A program made the translations under genes and the position numbers. A stretch of DNA of 44,394 nucleotides from a virus: positions 1 through 44,394 of the IMG/VR virus record IMGVR_UViG_3300045999_013288, one strand, 5' to 3'. This document shows positions 24,888 through 33,260 of the stretch, piece after piece. The notes under the pieces were generated by a model. It did not search any database. It saw nothing but the letters and a program-made list of their open reading frames with translations, and had not been told where the DNA came from. Within the stretch, counting starts at the first letter, position 1. Each line of letters begins with the position of its first letter.

Positions 24888-27273
24888 CAACTTTAAATGA
24901 AATTTCTTCTAAATTTTCTTTCTGAACAATAAATTTACAAAGTGGAAGTTCAAATTTATTTCTCAATATTTTTTGTACAGCTCTTGCGTTTGAGCCGTCT
25001 TTTTCAATCAGATCATAAAGATGTTCTAAAAGTTCTGGATTTTCATTAAATTTTATATTTTTCTCTAACAAGGAATTTTTTATCTCTTCTAATGAGAAAG
25101 ATATCATTTTAATGAGTCCATCTTTAGAAAACTTACTATTAAAAATTAAGACTTCGTCTAGTCTGGAAATTAACTCTGGTTTAAAAGTTCTTTTTAAGAT
25201 ATTTTCGTATTCGCTTTTTCTAGAGTCGTCATTTTTATGAACCACAAAACCCATTGATTTTGCCGATTCAGTTTCAGCGCCAACATTTCCAGTTAAAACA
25301 ATAATTGTATTAGAAAAATCAATTTTTCTATTGAAGTTGTCTATAATAGATCCTTCATCCATTATCTTTAATAAAATGTTTACTACGTCTGGATGAGCTT
25401 TTTCTACTTCATCAAATAGAATTAACGAAAAAGGATTATTTCTAACAAATTCAGAAAGAAGTCCTCCTTCTTCATATCCGACGTATCCAGCGGTTGTGCC
25501 CAAAAGTTTTGATACTGAATTTTTATCAATAAATTCTGCCATGTCAATTTGTAAAAAACAATTTGGTTTATCAAAAAATTTATCAGCTATAATTTTTGCA
25601 GTGTAGGTTTTCCCAACTCCAGTTGAACCAATAAAAAGTAAATTTGCTAATGTTTTTTTTCTTTTTTTGATTCCTGCTTTCGCGCATAAAAGTATCTCAT
25701 AAATTTTATTTAAAACCTCATCTTGATCAACAATAAGTTTTGACATATCTTCTTTGAGAGATAAAACGCTTTGTGTTGAACCTAATTTTAATCTTTCTTT
25801 ACTTAGTCCACTAACTCTTGAGAACATATCTAAAATGTGATCGTTTTCAATTTTAAATAAATTTTCAGCGGTTTTTTTAATCCAACTATTTCTTTTTGAA
25901 AGATAATCTTTCAATTTTTTTTCGCATTTTTCTTTTTTCTCATCAAGAGAAAGGTCTGATTTTTCCATATAATCAATTAATTTTTCTTCAATTTTTTTAA
26001 TATTATCTGGAACTTCGTACTTAATGATTTTTCCTTTTGCTCCAATTCTATCTAAAATATCAAACGCTTTATCTGGAAATCTTTTATAGGGAAGATATTT
26101 ATCAGACAATTCAATTATATTGTTAATTATGTCGTCATCATATGTAACTCCATGAAAATTTTCGTAAGAAGTTTTTGCCTTCTTTAAAATATCAAATGTC
26201 TGTTTTTTATTTGGTTCGTCGATATTTATTAATTGAAACCTTCTATTTAAAGCGGAATCTTTTTCAAAATATTTTTTATATTCAGCGTGAGTCGTCGCTC
26301 CAATGCATTTTATTTCTCCTCTTGCTAAGGCAGGTTTAATCATGTTGGCCAAATCTAAACTGCCTTCGTTTGAACCAGTTCCAATTATAGAGTGAATTTC
26401 ATCTATAAATAAAATGGCTTGACTATCTTCTTTTAATTCTTCAATCAAACCCTTGAATCTTTCTTCAAATTGCCCTCTGTACTTTGTGCCTGCGACAAGA
26501 GCACTTAAATCAAGCGAATATATTTTAAATCCAGTAAAAAATACTGGACAATCACCTTGATTAATTTTTTGAGCCAAAGCTTCAATGATTGCGGTTTTTC
26601 CAACGCCAGCGTCTCCAACTAAAACTGCATTATTCTTTACTTTGCAAGAAAGAACTTCAATTAATTTAGACAGCTCACTTTCTCTTCCACTAATTTTTAC
26701 ATCTAATTTTAGGACAGATTTATTTAAATCAACACAATATTTCTCGGTAAACTTACCTTCTTCTTTTTTGATTTCTTTTTTATCTTTGCCTTGTTCTTGA
26801 TAGGGGTTTCCCGAATCTTGTTCGGAAGGGTGAAGTGTGGATAAAATTGCATCTCCAATTTCTTCTACTGGAACTTCTTTTGATATTAAATATTTTTTTA
26901 AAAAACCATCTTTTTTAAAGAGTCCATATAAAATATGTTCAATTCCAATAAATTGATGATCTAAATCTCTGGATAATTCATGGCTATATCTTAAGCTATT
27001 TTCTAGATCAATTGACCACCAATCTTCCATTTTTTGAGCTTTTTCAAAAAACGAAGGATCTATTTTGGGCAACTCTAAAACTAAACAATTTTTTAAAGCG
27101 TCTAGGTTTACTTTAAAATGAGAAAGAATGTTTATGATTGCGGTGGTGCCATTATCGAGTAAAGCATAAAATAAATGGGCTGAATTTACCTTTTGATGTT
27201 TGTATTTATTTGCAACTTCAATTGCCTCTTCGATAGATTTTTTTGCCCGTGGAACTAAATTATATTTTTCCAT
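24862..27273 (-). CDS. ClpA/ClpC-type AAA+ unfoldase
   Basis: 803 residues in the full HSP100 layout. Clp-N double repeat (about 1-145: KSIEEAIEVANKYKHQKVNS); linker; NBD1 with Walker A GDAGVGKTA (about 220) and Walker B ILFIDEIHSIIGTG; a short helical insert (about 410-470), far shorter than the ClpB middle domain; NBD2 with Walker A GSTGVGKT (about 555) and Walker B LILFDEVEKAH. After NBD2 Walker B, KSMGFVVHKND (about 673) matches the (I/L/V/M)-G-(F/L) loop that docks ClpA/C/X on ClpP. It should unfold proteins and feed them to a ClpP peptidase, presumably the host's, since none is encoded here. I prefer ATG 27273, 8 bases after a promoter element, over ATG 27279. Confidence 0.9.
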   Translation of the reverse strand: MEKYNLVPRAKKSIEEAIEVANKYKHQKVNSAHLFYALLDNGTTAIINILSHFKVNLDALKNCLVLELPKIDPSFFEKAQKMEDWWSIDLENSLRYSHELSRDLDHQFIGIEHILYGLFKKDGFLKKYLISKEVPVEEIGDAILSTLHPSEQDSGNPYQEQGKDKKEIKKEEGKFTEKYCVDLNKSVLKLDVKISGRESELSKLIEVLSCKVKNNAVLVGDAGVGKTAIIEALAQKINQGDCPVFFTGFKIYSLDLSALVAGTKYRGQFEERFKGLIEELKEDSQAILFIDEIHSIIGTGSNEGSLDLANMIKPALARGEIKCIGATTHAEYKKYFEKDSALNRRFQLINIDEPNKKQTFDILKKAKTSYENFHGVTYDDDIINNIIELSDKYLPYKRFPDKAFDILDRIGAKGKIIKYEVPDNIKKIEEKLIDYMEKSDLSLDEKKEKCEKKLKDYLSKRNSWIKKTAENLFKIENDHILDMFSRVSGLSKERLKLGSTQSVLSLKEDMSKLIVDQDEVLNKIYEILLCAKAGIKKRKKTLANLLFIGSTGVGKTYTAKIIADKFFDKPNCFLQIDMAEFIDKNSVSKLLGTTAGYVGYEEGGLLSEFVRNNPFSLILFDEVEKAHPDVVNILLKIMDEGSIIDNFNRKIDFSNTIIVLTGNVGAETESAKSMGFVVHKNDDSRKSEYENILKRTFKPELISRLDEVLIFNSKFSKDGLIKMISFSLEEIKNSLLEKNIKFNENPELLEHLYDLIEKDGSNARAVQKILRNKFELPLCKFIVQKENLEEISFKVVDNEIVFV

Positions 27274-27281
27274 CTTCATAT

Positions 27282-27290
27282 TTTACACTA
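27282..27290 (-). promoter_or_regulatory. AGTGTAA-class -10 element for the Clp gene
   Basis: Leftward ATAGTGTAAAAT with TGTAAA at 27287-27282. It lies 8 bases before the ATG at 27273 and 2 bases before the ATG at 27279. The 8-base distance equals that of other copies and favours the inner start. Confidence 0.5.
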
Positions 27291-29840
27291 TTTCAATTCT
27301 GAAAGTTTCATGTAGATTTTTTCATCTAGTATGAAAATATTGTCGAGGAATATCGTATCTGCCGATTTCTTCCCTGTCAATACTACAACGCTATCTTCTT
27401 TGGGTGTTTTGCCACCGTTTTCAAAATATTGCGTCATCTTATTTTGATGACCGTCCATTAACATTGCAGAAATTGATCCATATTCATCTTGAATATTTAC
27501 TCTTAAATATTTATTTCCATTTCTACTTGTTCTTTTTTCGGCTTCGGTTACCCAACCTACAATTTTAACTTGTGAGTTATTTTCTGTAGATTTAAATTCA
27601 AGAGTGTTTGCAAAACTATTCTCGTTTCCATCTTTAAAAATTTCTCTAATTTTGTGAGAATAAGAATAGCCCAAAAGCTTTTTTTCAAAAAACCAATTCG
27701 CAAATTTTTGATGTTTCACATTTTTTTCAAAAATTTCTTTATATGGTTCATATTTCTTTTTAAATGTTTCAAATCTTTTTTCAGTCATGATTTTTTTATT
27801 GTCATCTCCAATCATTGAGTCTTTTACCACAAGTTTGATGGAGCTTAAAATATCATAAGCATGAAGTTGTCCAAGGTTTACGAATTGGATTTTTTCCCTA
27901 TCAGTTAAAATATTAAATGTCTGAGCCTCTAAAACAAGCCTGCATCTATCTTTAGAGAAGCTGTCTAGTGCTCCAGCTTGAATTAAAGCAGACAACGCCC
28001 CAATATTCAATCCAGATTCTTTTGCTGCTATAAAAATATCATATTTATTTGCAAATATAGATTGCCTAAACTCAATCAAAGACTCTAGCACCTTCGTTGA
28101 AATACCTTTAATAGAATTTAAACCATATCTAATGTCTTTGCCCTCTATTTTAAAATCTGATTCAGACTTTGCTAAATCGGGCGGCAAAAGCTTCATGTCG
28201 AAATAACAAAGCTCTTTTGAGATTTTAGAAATTTCTTCATGAGGATCTGGTTCATATTGAGTTGATTTAAGCAGGCTCAAAAAGAATTCTTGTGGATAAT
28301 TAAATTTTAAATATACAGTCCAAGCCGCAAGAATTGCGTAAGAAATTGAGTGAGATTTATTGAAGCTATAATTGGCACTATCTTCAGCAACCTTCCAAAG
28401 AATAGATCCAATTTCTTCTGCAAGATTGTTTTCTTTAATTTTATCTTCAATCTTTTGTTTCCACGCTTCAATTTGATCTACTTTTTTCTTCCCCACAATT
28501 CTTCTGAGCTGTTCAGCTTCGTCAAGAGTAAAGCCAACCTTAACAGCCATTTTCATCAACTGTTCTTGATAAAGTGGAATGCCTCCCGTATATGAAAGTT
28601 CGTCATCAAAAAATGGATTAACGCTTTGGAAATTTCCAGTTTCTGTATATGTGGCATAATTTTGTAAAAACTCTAAAGCTCCAGGTCTTGCAATTGCCAC
28701 TACGGCAGATAGCTCTTCTAAACTTTTTGGTTTTACTTTTTGGCAAACTCTAAAATTTGTATCAGCCTCAATTTGAAATAGTCCTTGAGGGTTTTCGAGC
28801 TGCTGCAAATTATTATAAATCAAAGAGCTAGATAGGTCGATATCTTCTAATTTAATACCAGTTTCTTTTGCTACATTCTGAAGCACGGATAAAGTACGAA
28901 GTCCAAGAATGTCAAACTTAACAGTAAGCTCGGATACGTTATTCATGTCGTATCCAGAGACTAAATCTCCATCGCTTGTTTTTTGAACTGGCATTAGATT
29001 GCTCATTTCTTCATGCGAAATTGCAATTCCAGATGGATGCACGCCAGTATTTTTATTTAAATTTTCAAGCTTGCGTGCAATTTCATATACTTGTGGATGG
29101 AGGTTTGCAAACGCTCTAAATTTTTCTGACTCTTTAAATGCTTCTGTTAAAGGTGCAACTTTACCAAATTTTTTAGGAATGCAGTCACTGATTTCATTTA
29201 CTTTTGTTTCATCTAACTCTCCAACTATTTTACCGCATTCCTTAATGCAAAGCTTGCTACTCAAAGTATTCATCGTAAGAATTTTTGAGGTTTTTCCTTT
29301 GTACTTTTCTTCAATATAGTGAATAACCTCTTTTCTTCTTTCGTAACTGATATCATTATCAACGTCCGCTAATAGCGAGCCATCCAAATAAGTAACTCCA
29401 TTGTGCTCAATTTTTTTAGCACGACTTTTTGATACAAATCGCTCAAAGAAAAGCCCATATTTAATTGGGTCTACTTTAGTGACTCCAATAAGATATAAGA
29501 TTAAACTTCCTGCTGCGCTGCCGCGACCTGGTCCAGTAGGAATATCATTCTCATGGCAAAAATTTAATATGTCCCAATTTAATAAAACGTAATCGATAAA
29601 TCCAAGCTCTTGAAAAATAGACAGTTCAATTTTAGCTCTGTCATAGTACTCTTGTTTGTTTTGTAATTTGTCAATACCTTTGTCTTTAACTCCCTTATGG
29701 GCAAGCTTTCTCAAGAAATCAAAATTAGATGACACGCTTGGAATATTGAGCATGTCATAATATTTGTTTTCTATTTTAATTTGAGGCAAAAGAACCCCAA
29801 CAGCTGTCGGGGTCTCATATTTTTGAAAGTCTTTGAACAT
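27288..29840 (-). CDS. dnaE: DnaE-type DNA polymerase III alpha, polymerase core without PHP domain
   Basis: 850 residues. Family C polymerase motifs are in order: GPGRGSAAG (103-111), the active-site aspartates in LADVDND (Asp159, Asp161), HPSGIAI (about 268), the third catalytic Asp310 in KFDILGL, then the thumb/fingers, helix-hairpin-helix (GLNIGALSALIQAGALDSF) and a C-terminal OB fold (VKIVGWVTEAEKRTSRNGN). The family-typical PHP domain that should come first is missing. The protein begins at MFKDFQKYETPTAVG, which corresponds to the short segment after the PHP domain. The PHP-like part is the gene at 30455-31210, with an exonuclease gene between. The exonuclease stop and this start are one base apart (TAAcATG), so synthesis is coupled. 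It should copy the phage genome. Confidence 0.93.
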   Translation of the reverse strand: MFKDFQKYETPTAVGVLLPQIKIENKYYDMLNIPSVSSNFDFLRKLAHKGVKDKGIDKLQNKQEYYDRAKIELSIFQELGFIDYVLLNWDILNFCHENDIPTGPGRGSAAGSLILYLIGVTKVDPIKYGLFFERFVSKSRAKKIEHNGVTYLDGSLLADVDNDISYERRKEVIHYIEEKYKGKTSKILTMNTLSSKLCIKECGKIVGELDETKVNEISDCIPKKFGKVAPLTEAFKESEKFRAFANLHPQVYEIARKLENLNKNTGVHPSGIAISHEEMSNLMPVQKTSDGDLVSGYDMNNVSELTVKFDILGLRTLSVLQNVAKETGIKLEDIDLSSSLIYNNLQQLENPQGLFQIEADTNFRVCQKVKPKSLEELSAVVAIARPGALEFLQNYATYTETGNFQSVNPFFDDELSYTGGIPLYQEQLMKMAVKVGFTLDEAEQLRRIVGKKKVDQIEAWKQKIEDKIKENNLAEEIGSILWKVAEDSANYSFNKSHSISYAILAAWTVYLKFNYPQEFFLSLLKSTQYEPDPHEEISKISKELCYFDMKLLPPDLAKSESDFKIEGKDIRYGLNSIKGISTKVLESLIEFRQSIFANKYDIFIAAKESGLNIGALSALIQAGALDSFSKDRCRLVLEAQTFNILTDREKIQFVNLGQLHAYDILSSIKLVVKDSMIGDDNKKIMTEKRFETFKKKYEPYKEIFEKNVKHQKFANWFFEKKLLGYSYSHKIREIFKDGNENSFANTLEFKSTENNSQVKIVGWVTEAEKRTSRNGNKYLRVNIQDEYGSISAMLMDGHQNKMTQYFENGGKTPKEDSVVVLTGKKSADTIFLDNIFILDEKIYMKLSELK

Positions 29841-29841
29841 G

Positions 29842-30471
29842 TTAGATATTAATTTCTTGAATTTGTTTTAGGAAAATTTTAAATGTCATTTCAATATCAT
29901 ACAAAGCGTTATGAAGTTTTGTAGGATCATGTTCAATTTCATATTTTTTTAATAAAGATGCTTGACTAGTTTTAATTTTTTTATCTCTATGAGAAATGTA
30001 TTTATATTGAGTAAGAATATCATTTCTTGGAAAATCTTTGTTGTTTAAAGCTAGAGCCATTGCTAATGCACGAACATCTAAGATTCTAGGTATATAAGAG
30101 TGATCGGGATCTAAGCCGCAATGCTTTCTTAAGATATTTAAGATGTAAACATCGAAGTTGAGCAAGTTTTGTCCGACAATAATATAGCTTGGGTCAGATA
30201 AGACTGACCATAAATCACTTAAAACTTTAAGTGGTTCTTCAGCTTTTGATTCATAATAAAACTTATTAAAGTTTGTAATCTTTGCAGCTCCGTCTGAAAC
30301 CTTTAAGTCTGGCCATTTAACATATCTATCATTTTTAGTTTTAATAACTTTACCTTTGGCTGTAATCCAAGAAATTTGCCAAGGTCTAGATGCAACCAAG
30401 TTTAAACCTTCAGTTTCGGTATCCAGAATGACATAATTCTGGTTAAAATTAAATCTAAGAAGATCTTCCAT
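29842..30471 (-). CDS. DnaQ-family 3'-5' proofreading exonuclease
   Basis: 209 residues with a complete DEDDh set: Asp17 and Glu19 (ILDTETEGL), Asp107 (QNLLNFDVYIL), His187 and Asp192 (HNALYDIEMT). It removes mismatched 3' ends, as the epsilon subunit or as the exonuclease domain of PolC does. It lies between the PHP-like gene, which it overlaps by 17 bases, and the polymerase gene (1 base apart), exactly at the domain border of DnaE. That points to a stoichiometric three-part replicase. No clamp-binding peptide is obvious. Confidence 0.92.
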   Translation of the reverse strand: MEDLLRFNFNQNYVILDTETEGLNLVASRPWQISWITAKGKVIKTKNDRYVKWPDLKVSDGAAKITNFNKFYYESKAEEPLKVLSDLWSVLSDPSYIIVGQNLLNFDVYILNILRKHCGLDPDHSYIPRILDVRALAMALALNNKDFPRNDILTQYKYISHRDKKIKTSQASLLKKYEIEHDPTKLHNALYDIEMTFKIFLKQIQEINI

Positions 30472-31210
30472 TTTTTTCTAAGTAGCTTTCCCAGCAAAAT
30501 TCATCAGATCCAAAATGATTTAAATTTGGACTAGATAAAGAAATTTCTTTTCCAAATGATCTATTTGTTAGGCATTTATAAGTTTGAAATGCGAATACGT
30601 CTTTTTTATTCTTGTAAAGAATTGTTTTTGTCAAGATTGGATTGGAACTAATTTCTTTAACTTTTGAAATTAAAATAGAATCAAATGGTAAATTATTGTT
30701 TTCTATAAAATATGTTGGCTGAGTAAAATTGAAATTTGGCAAACAATTTGTAAAGCTACAATTATTAGTAAAAATATATGAATCGTAAAAAGGAATTGCC
30801 AATCTTAAATCTTCTTCCTTCCACATTGATGCTAAGGTTTTACAATCAATAAAACCATTAAATTCACAAAAAGCAGTAGAGTATATTTTATTTAAAAGTT
30901 TGCACCCATTGTCATTTTTGGCAAATACAATAATCTTATGTTTGGATTGCTCTTTGTTTTCATCTAAAACGTCATTGCAACAACTAAGCCTTAATCCAAA
31001 AATTAATTGGATATTGAGGCTCTTGCAAGATTTATGAGCTTCAAGAAATCCAATCATTGAATCTTCAACTAAAATAATTTGACTTAAATTATTTTCTTTT
31101 GCTATTTGCAATATTGAATCAGCCCTTGAATCATCGGGAGCATCCTCTGGTTTTTCAAGAGTGAGTATGCTTTTTCCAATTGAGAAATTGGATTTAAATA
31201 GAGGAACCAT
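30455..31210 (-). CDS. degenerate PHP domain of DNA polymerase III alpha, separate gene
   Basis: 251 residues collinear with the first ~250 residues of DnaE. VPLFKSNFSIGKS takes the place of F.HLH.HS.YSLLDG; IILVEDSMIGFLEAHKSCKS with IQLIFGLRLS takes the place of ALTDH..M.G...FY..... with I.PI.G.E. The end FQTYKCLTNRSFGKE and FGSDEFCWESYLEK matches the 'LlcI.tg....... f.s..fYlks.eEm' segment that leads into the polymerase. The metal-binding histidines of active PHP domains are absent, so it should be structural only. The frame ends exactly where the polymerase gene resumes. It has a sigma70-type promoter 6 bases before its ATG. Confidence 0.78.
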   Translation of the reverse strand: MVPLFKSNFSIGKSILTLEKPEDAPDDSRADSILQIAKENNLSQIILVEDSMIGFLEAHKSCKSLNIQLIFGLRLSCCNDVLDENKEQSKHKIIVFAKNDNGCKLLNKIYSTAFCEFNGFIDCKTLASMWKEEDLRLAIPFYDSYIFTNNCSFTNCLPNFNFTQPTYFIENNNLPFDSILISKVKEISSNPILTKTILYKNKKDVFAFQTYKCLTNRSFGKEISLSSPNLNHFGSDEFCWESYLEKNGRSS

Positions 31211-31216
31211 ATTACT

Positions 31217-31245
31217 ATCCTACTACCCAACTACATGACCGTCAA
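31217..31245 (-). promoter_or_regulatory. sigma70-type promoter TTGACG-17-TAGGAT of the replicase operon
   Basis: Leftward TTGACG (31245-31240), a 17-base spacer, TAGGAT (31222-31217), and then 6 bases to the ATG at 31210. It occupies nearly the whole gap between the RecB-like gene and the PHP gene. The transcript should be leaderless. Confidence 0.6.
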
Positions 31246-31252
31246 GCTGAAT

Positions 31253-32254
31253 CTATTTACGCAAGAAAGCTGGGCATCCCTTGTAGTCAAAAAGTACAAA
31301 CTGTTTATCTGGATATTTTTCTTTGTAGTTATTCAAATCTTCAACAAAACAAGAATCAATTATTTTGCCAGACTCTTCTTTTATTTGATAAAATTTAAAA
31401 GGAAATTTTGCTGGGCAATACCATTTTGGAGTGCCATCCACCTTTTTTTCATCTGGAGACTTTGCATAACCACACATCAATGGGCCGCCAAAAGAATTAT
31501 CTTTGGGATAATCGGCCTTTGCTGCTAAATTTTTTACAGCAGTTTTTTCGTTAAAATTATCAAGATAATTTTGAATTGCTGTAAGCTGCTGTTCAAATCC
31601 TTCTATTTCTTCGTCACTTATTTCTGGCATCTTTACAACGCCTTTTTCATGAGGGTATTTTAAAAATACAAATTCACTTTTTATGCTTTTTAGTTCTGGA
31701 TACATTCTTTTAACAGCAAGAACGTACATAAGATCTTGCACATTATCTTCTAAATCTTTTCCTTTAAAAATTTCTTTGCTTGATTTGAAATCTCTAATTA
31801 AAGCACAATCTTTTGTAATAAAAAGTTTATCGATAAAACCTTTAATTTTAAAATTAATTTTTTCATCTTCAAAATTTAAATCAAAATCTTTTTCAGAAAT
31901 GCTTTCCTCCAATTTGCCCATCGATTCTCCATAAAAGTCGTAATGCAAACCATTGAGTATCATTTCTTTAATTGACTCAATATTTTTTTCGTCTGAAACG
32001 CCTTCTTTTTCAGCAACTTGCCGAAGTAAATCTTGAACTATCTTGCTGCCAGATATGCAGTTTTTTTTAATTATTTTATTAAATTCTTTTTTATTCTCTC
32101 CAAGGAATTCAAAAATTTCGTGACAAACCGTTCCTCTTTTTGCCCCATCATTGCTTTTATCTGGGGCTTTTAAAAAATATTTGAACCAATAAAGCCAACT
32201 GCAAGATTGAACTGTTTTGATTCTACTTGCGGATAAAGTTGTTTTTTCAGACAT
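31253..32254 (-). CDS. RecB/Cas4-type PD-(D/E)XK exonuclease, possible Fe-S cluster
   Basis: 333 residues from ATG 32254, which overlaps the primase stop (ATGTCTGA). Visible features: SASRIKTVQSCSWLYWFKY (S.s.i..y..CP..y.y), GTVCHEIFE (the G...H helix), then INFKIKGFIDKLFI and CALIRDFKSSKE, the GxhD and D-x-K core, and QDLMYVLAVKR (the Q/Y motif). This is the RecB/AddB/Cas4 nuclease module. One cysteine near the start (Cys18) and several near the end (MCGYAK, WYCPAKF) could hold a 4Fe-4S cluster as in AddB and Cas4. Likely role: 5' or 3' resection that produces single strands for the RecA protein or the putative annealing protein. Confidence 0.8.
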   Translation of the reverse strand: MSEKTTLSASRIKTVQSCSWLYWFKYFLKAPDKSNDGAKRGTVCHEIFEFLGENKKEFNKIIKKNCISGSKIVQDLLRQVAEKEGVSDEKNIESIKEMILNGLHYDFYGESMGKLEESISEKDFDLNFEDEKINFKIKGFIDKLFITKDCALIRDFKSSKEIFKGKDLEDNVQDLMYVLAVKRMYPELKSIKSEFVFLKYPHEKGVVKMPEISDEEIEGFEQQLTAIQNYLDNFNEKTAVKNLAAKADYPKDNSFGGPLMCGYAKSPDEKKVDGTPKWYCPAKFPFKFYQIKEESGKIIDSCFVEDLNNYKEKYPDKQFVLFDYKGCPAFLRK

Positions 32255-33260
32255 TGCATTTTTTGATAAACTTATTGAGCTTATCTTTGTTGAATTCTTT
32301 ATTGTTTTTTTGACAGAAATGTAAAATATCACTTATTGCCATTGGCTGCAAGCTTTTCCAATCTTCAAACGATATATCTTTTTGCTGCATCTCTGAAAAA
32401 TCGTTTAAAATTGGAAGTTTAATTCTTAACAAGTCCAAATCAAAGAAAGAGGATAGTTTTATCAAAATTTTTATTGCAGCAAGTAGTCCTCTATTTTCTT
32501 GTTTTTCTGAATCGTTATTTGTTGCTATAATAATAGACTTAAGATCTTGAGAGATTAAGTAATTAATTATAGCTGGACTGCAATCTAGACCAAATGCAAC
32601 AATATTATTGTGAAATCCGTTTGCCGTCAATGCCATGCTATCTCCAATACTTTCAACTAAAATAATTTCTTGATTTTCAATTTGTGGAAAATCTGGAATC
32701 ATGAGTGGATAGATCCAATTTGATTTTTTTCCAATTAATTTCCATTTTGGAACTTCTTCGTCTTCGTCGGTAACTTTTCTTCCTGCAAAACCAAAAATCT
32801 GCCCCATTTCATTATAAATTGGAAATACCGTTCTCCTATACATTCTGCCTGCGGAAGCTAAACCGCATTTGTATAATTTTTGAATTTCTTCTGGGATTGC
32901 TCTCCTTTTATAAAAGGAGTAATTTGGAAATAGCTTTTTTAAGCAGTCTTCTGGATAAATTTTTTCCATCTCTAATCTTTCTTTTTTCTCAATTACGGTT
33001 TGAGAGCGAGATTCGCTTTCAATTAAATATTTTGAGATAATGGAATAGTCAGTTGTATTTAGTGTTAATTCAACAAGTTTTTTAAACGGCATTGGAGACT
33101 TGTTTTGAACAAAATCTTGCCACACGCCAGTATCTTTATAAATTTTTAAAGAAGAATTATTATTTCCATTTCTATATACCGCTTTGGTTCTCCAATGATT
33201 TCCATAATCATTGAGTTCATAGCCTAATTCAAGCAAAGAGGATTGGATTTTAGATCTCAT
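32247..33260 (-). CDS. DNA primase, TOPRIM type, without zinc-finger cysteines
   Basis: About 337 residues from ATG 33260, which overlaps the helicase stop; an in-frame ATG at 33320 would add 20 residues running through helicase code. The N-terminal segment HWRTKAVYRNGNNNSSLKIY with DTGVWQDFV has the layout of a CHC2-like domain but without the metal-binding Cys/His residues. The RNA polymerase part follows: GLASAGRMYRRTVFPIYNE and GFAGRKV, then the TOPRIM strand EIILVESIGDSMAL (Glu, Asp) and SIIIATNNDSE. It makes primers for the DnaE-type polymerase and works with the helicase encoded just upstream in the same operon. Confidence 0.8.
   Translation of the reverse strand: MRSKIQSSLLELGYELNDYGNHWRTKAVYRNGNNNSSLKIYKDTGVWQDFVQNKSPMPFKKLVELTLNTTDYSIISKYLIESESRSQTVIEKKERLEMEKIYPEDCLKKLFPNYSFYKRRAIPEEIQKLYKCGLASAGRMYRRTVFPIYNEMGQIFGFAGRKVTDEDEEVPKWKLIGKKSNWIYPLMIPDFPQIENQEIILVESIGDSMALTANGFHNNIVAFGLDCSPAIINYLISQDLKSIIIATNNDSEKQENRGLLAAIKILIKLSSFFDLDLLRIKLPILNDFSEMQQKDISFEDWKSLQPMAISDILHFCQKNNKEFNKDKLNKFIKKCNV
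32902..32919. repeat. perfect 18-bp palindrome inside the primase gene
   Basis: CTCCTTTTATAAAAGGAG reads the same on both strands. It lies in the codons for YSFYKRR and could be a protein-binding site, a hairpin in mRNA, or chance in AT-rich sequence. No second copy was noticed. Confidence 0.5.

Noticed and set aside
28999-29319. 106-residue plus-strand frame inside the polymerase gene
   Set aside because: Antisense to conserved DnaE motifs; composition is typical of antisense frames in AT-rich genes.
30455-31210. Independent PHP phosphoesterase
   Set aside because: The metal-binding histidines are missing and the C-terminus matches the DnaE segment that leads into the polymerase, so a detached DnaE domain is the better reading.
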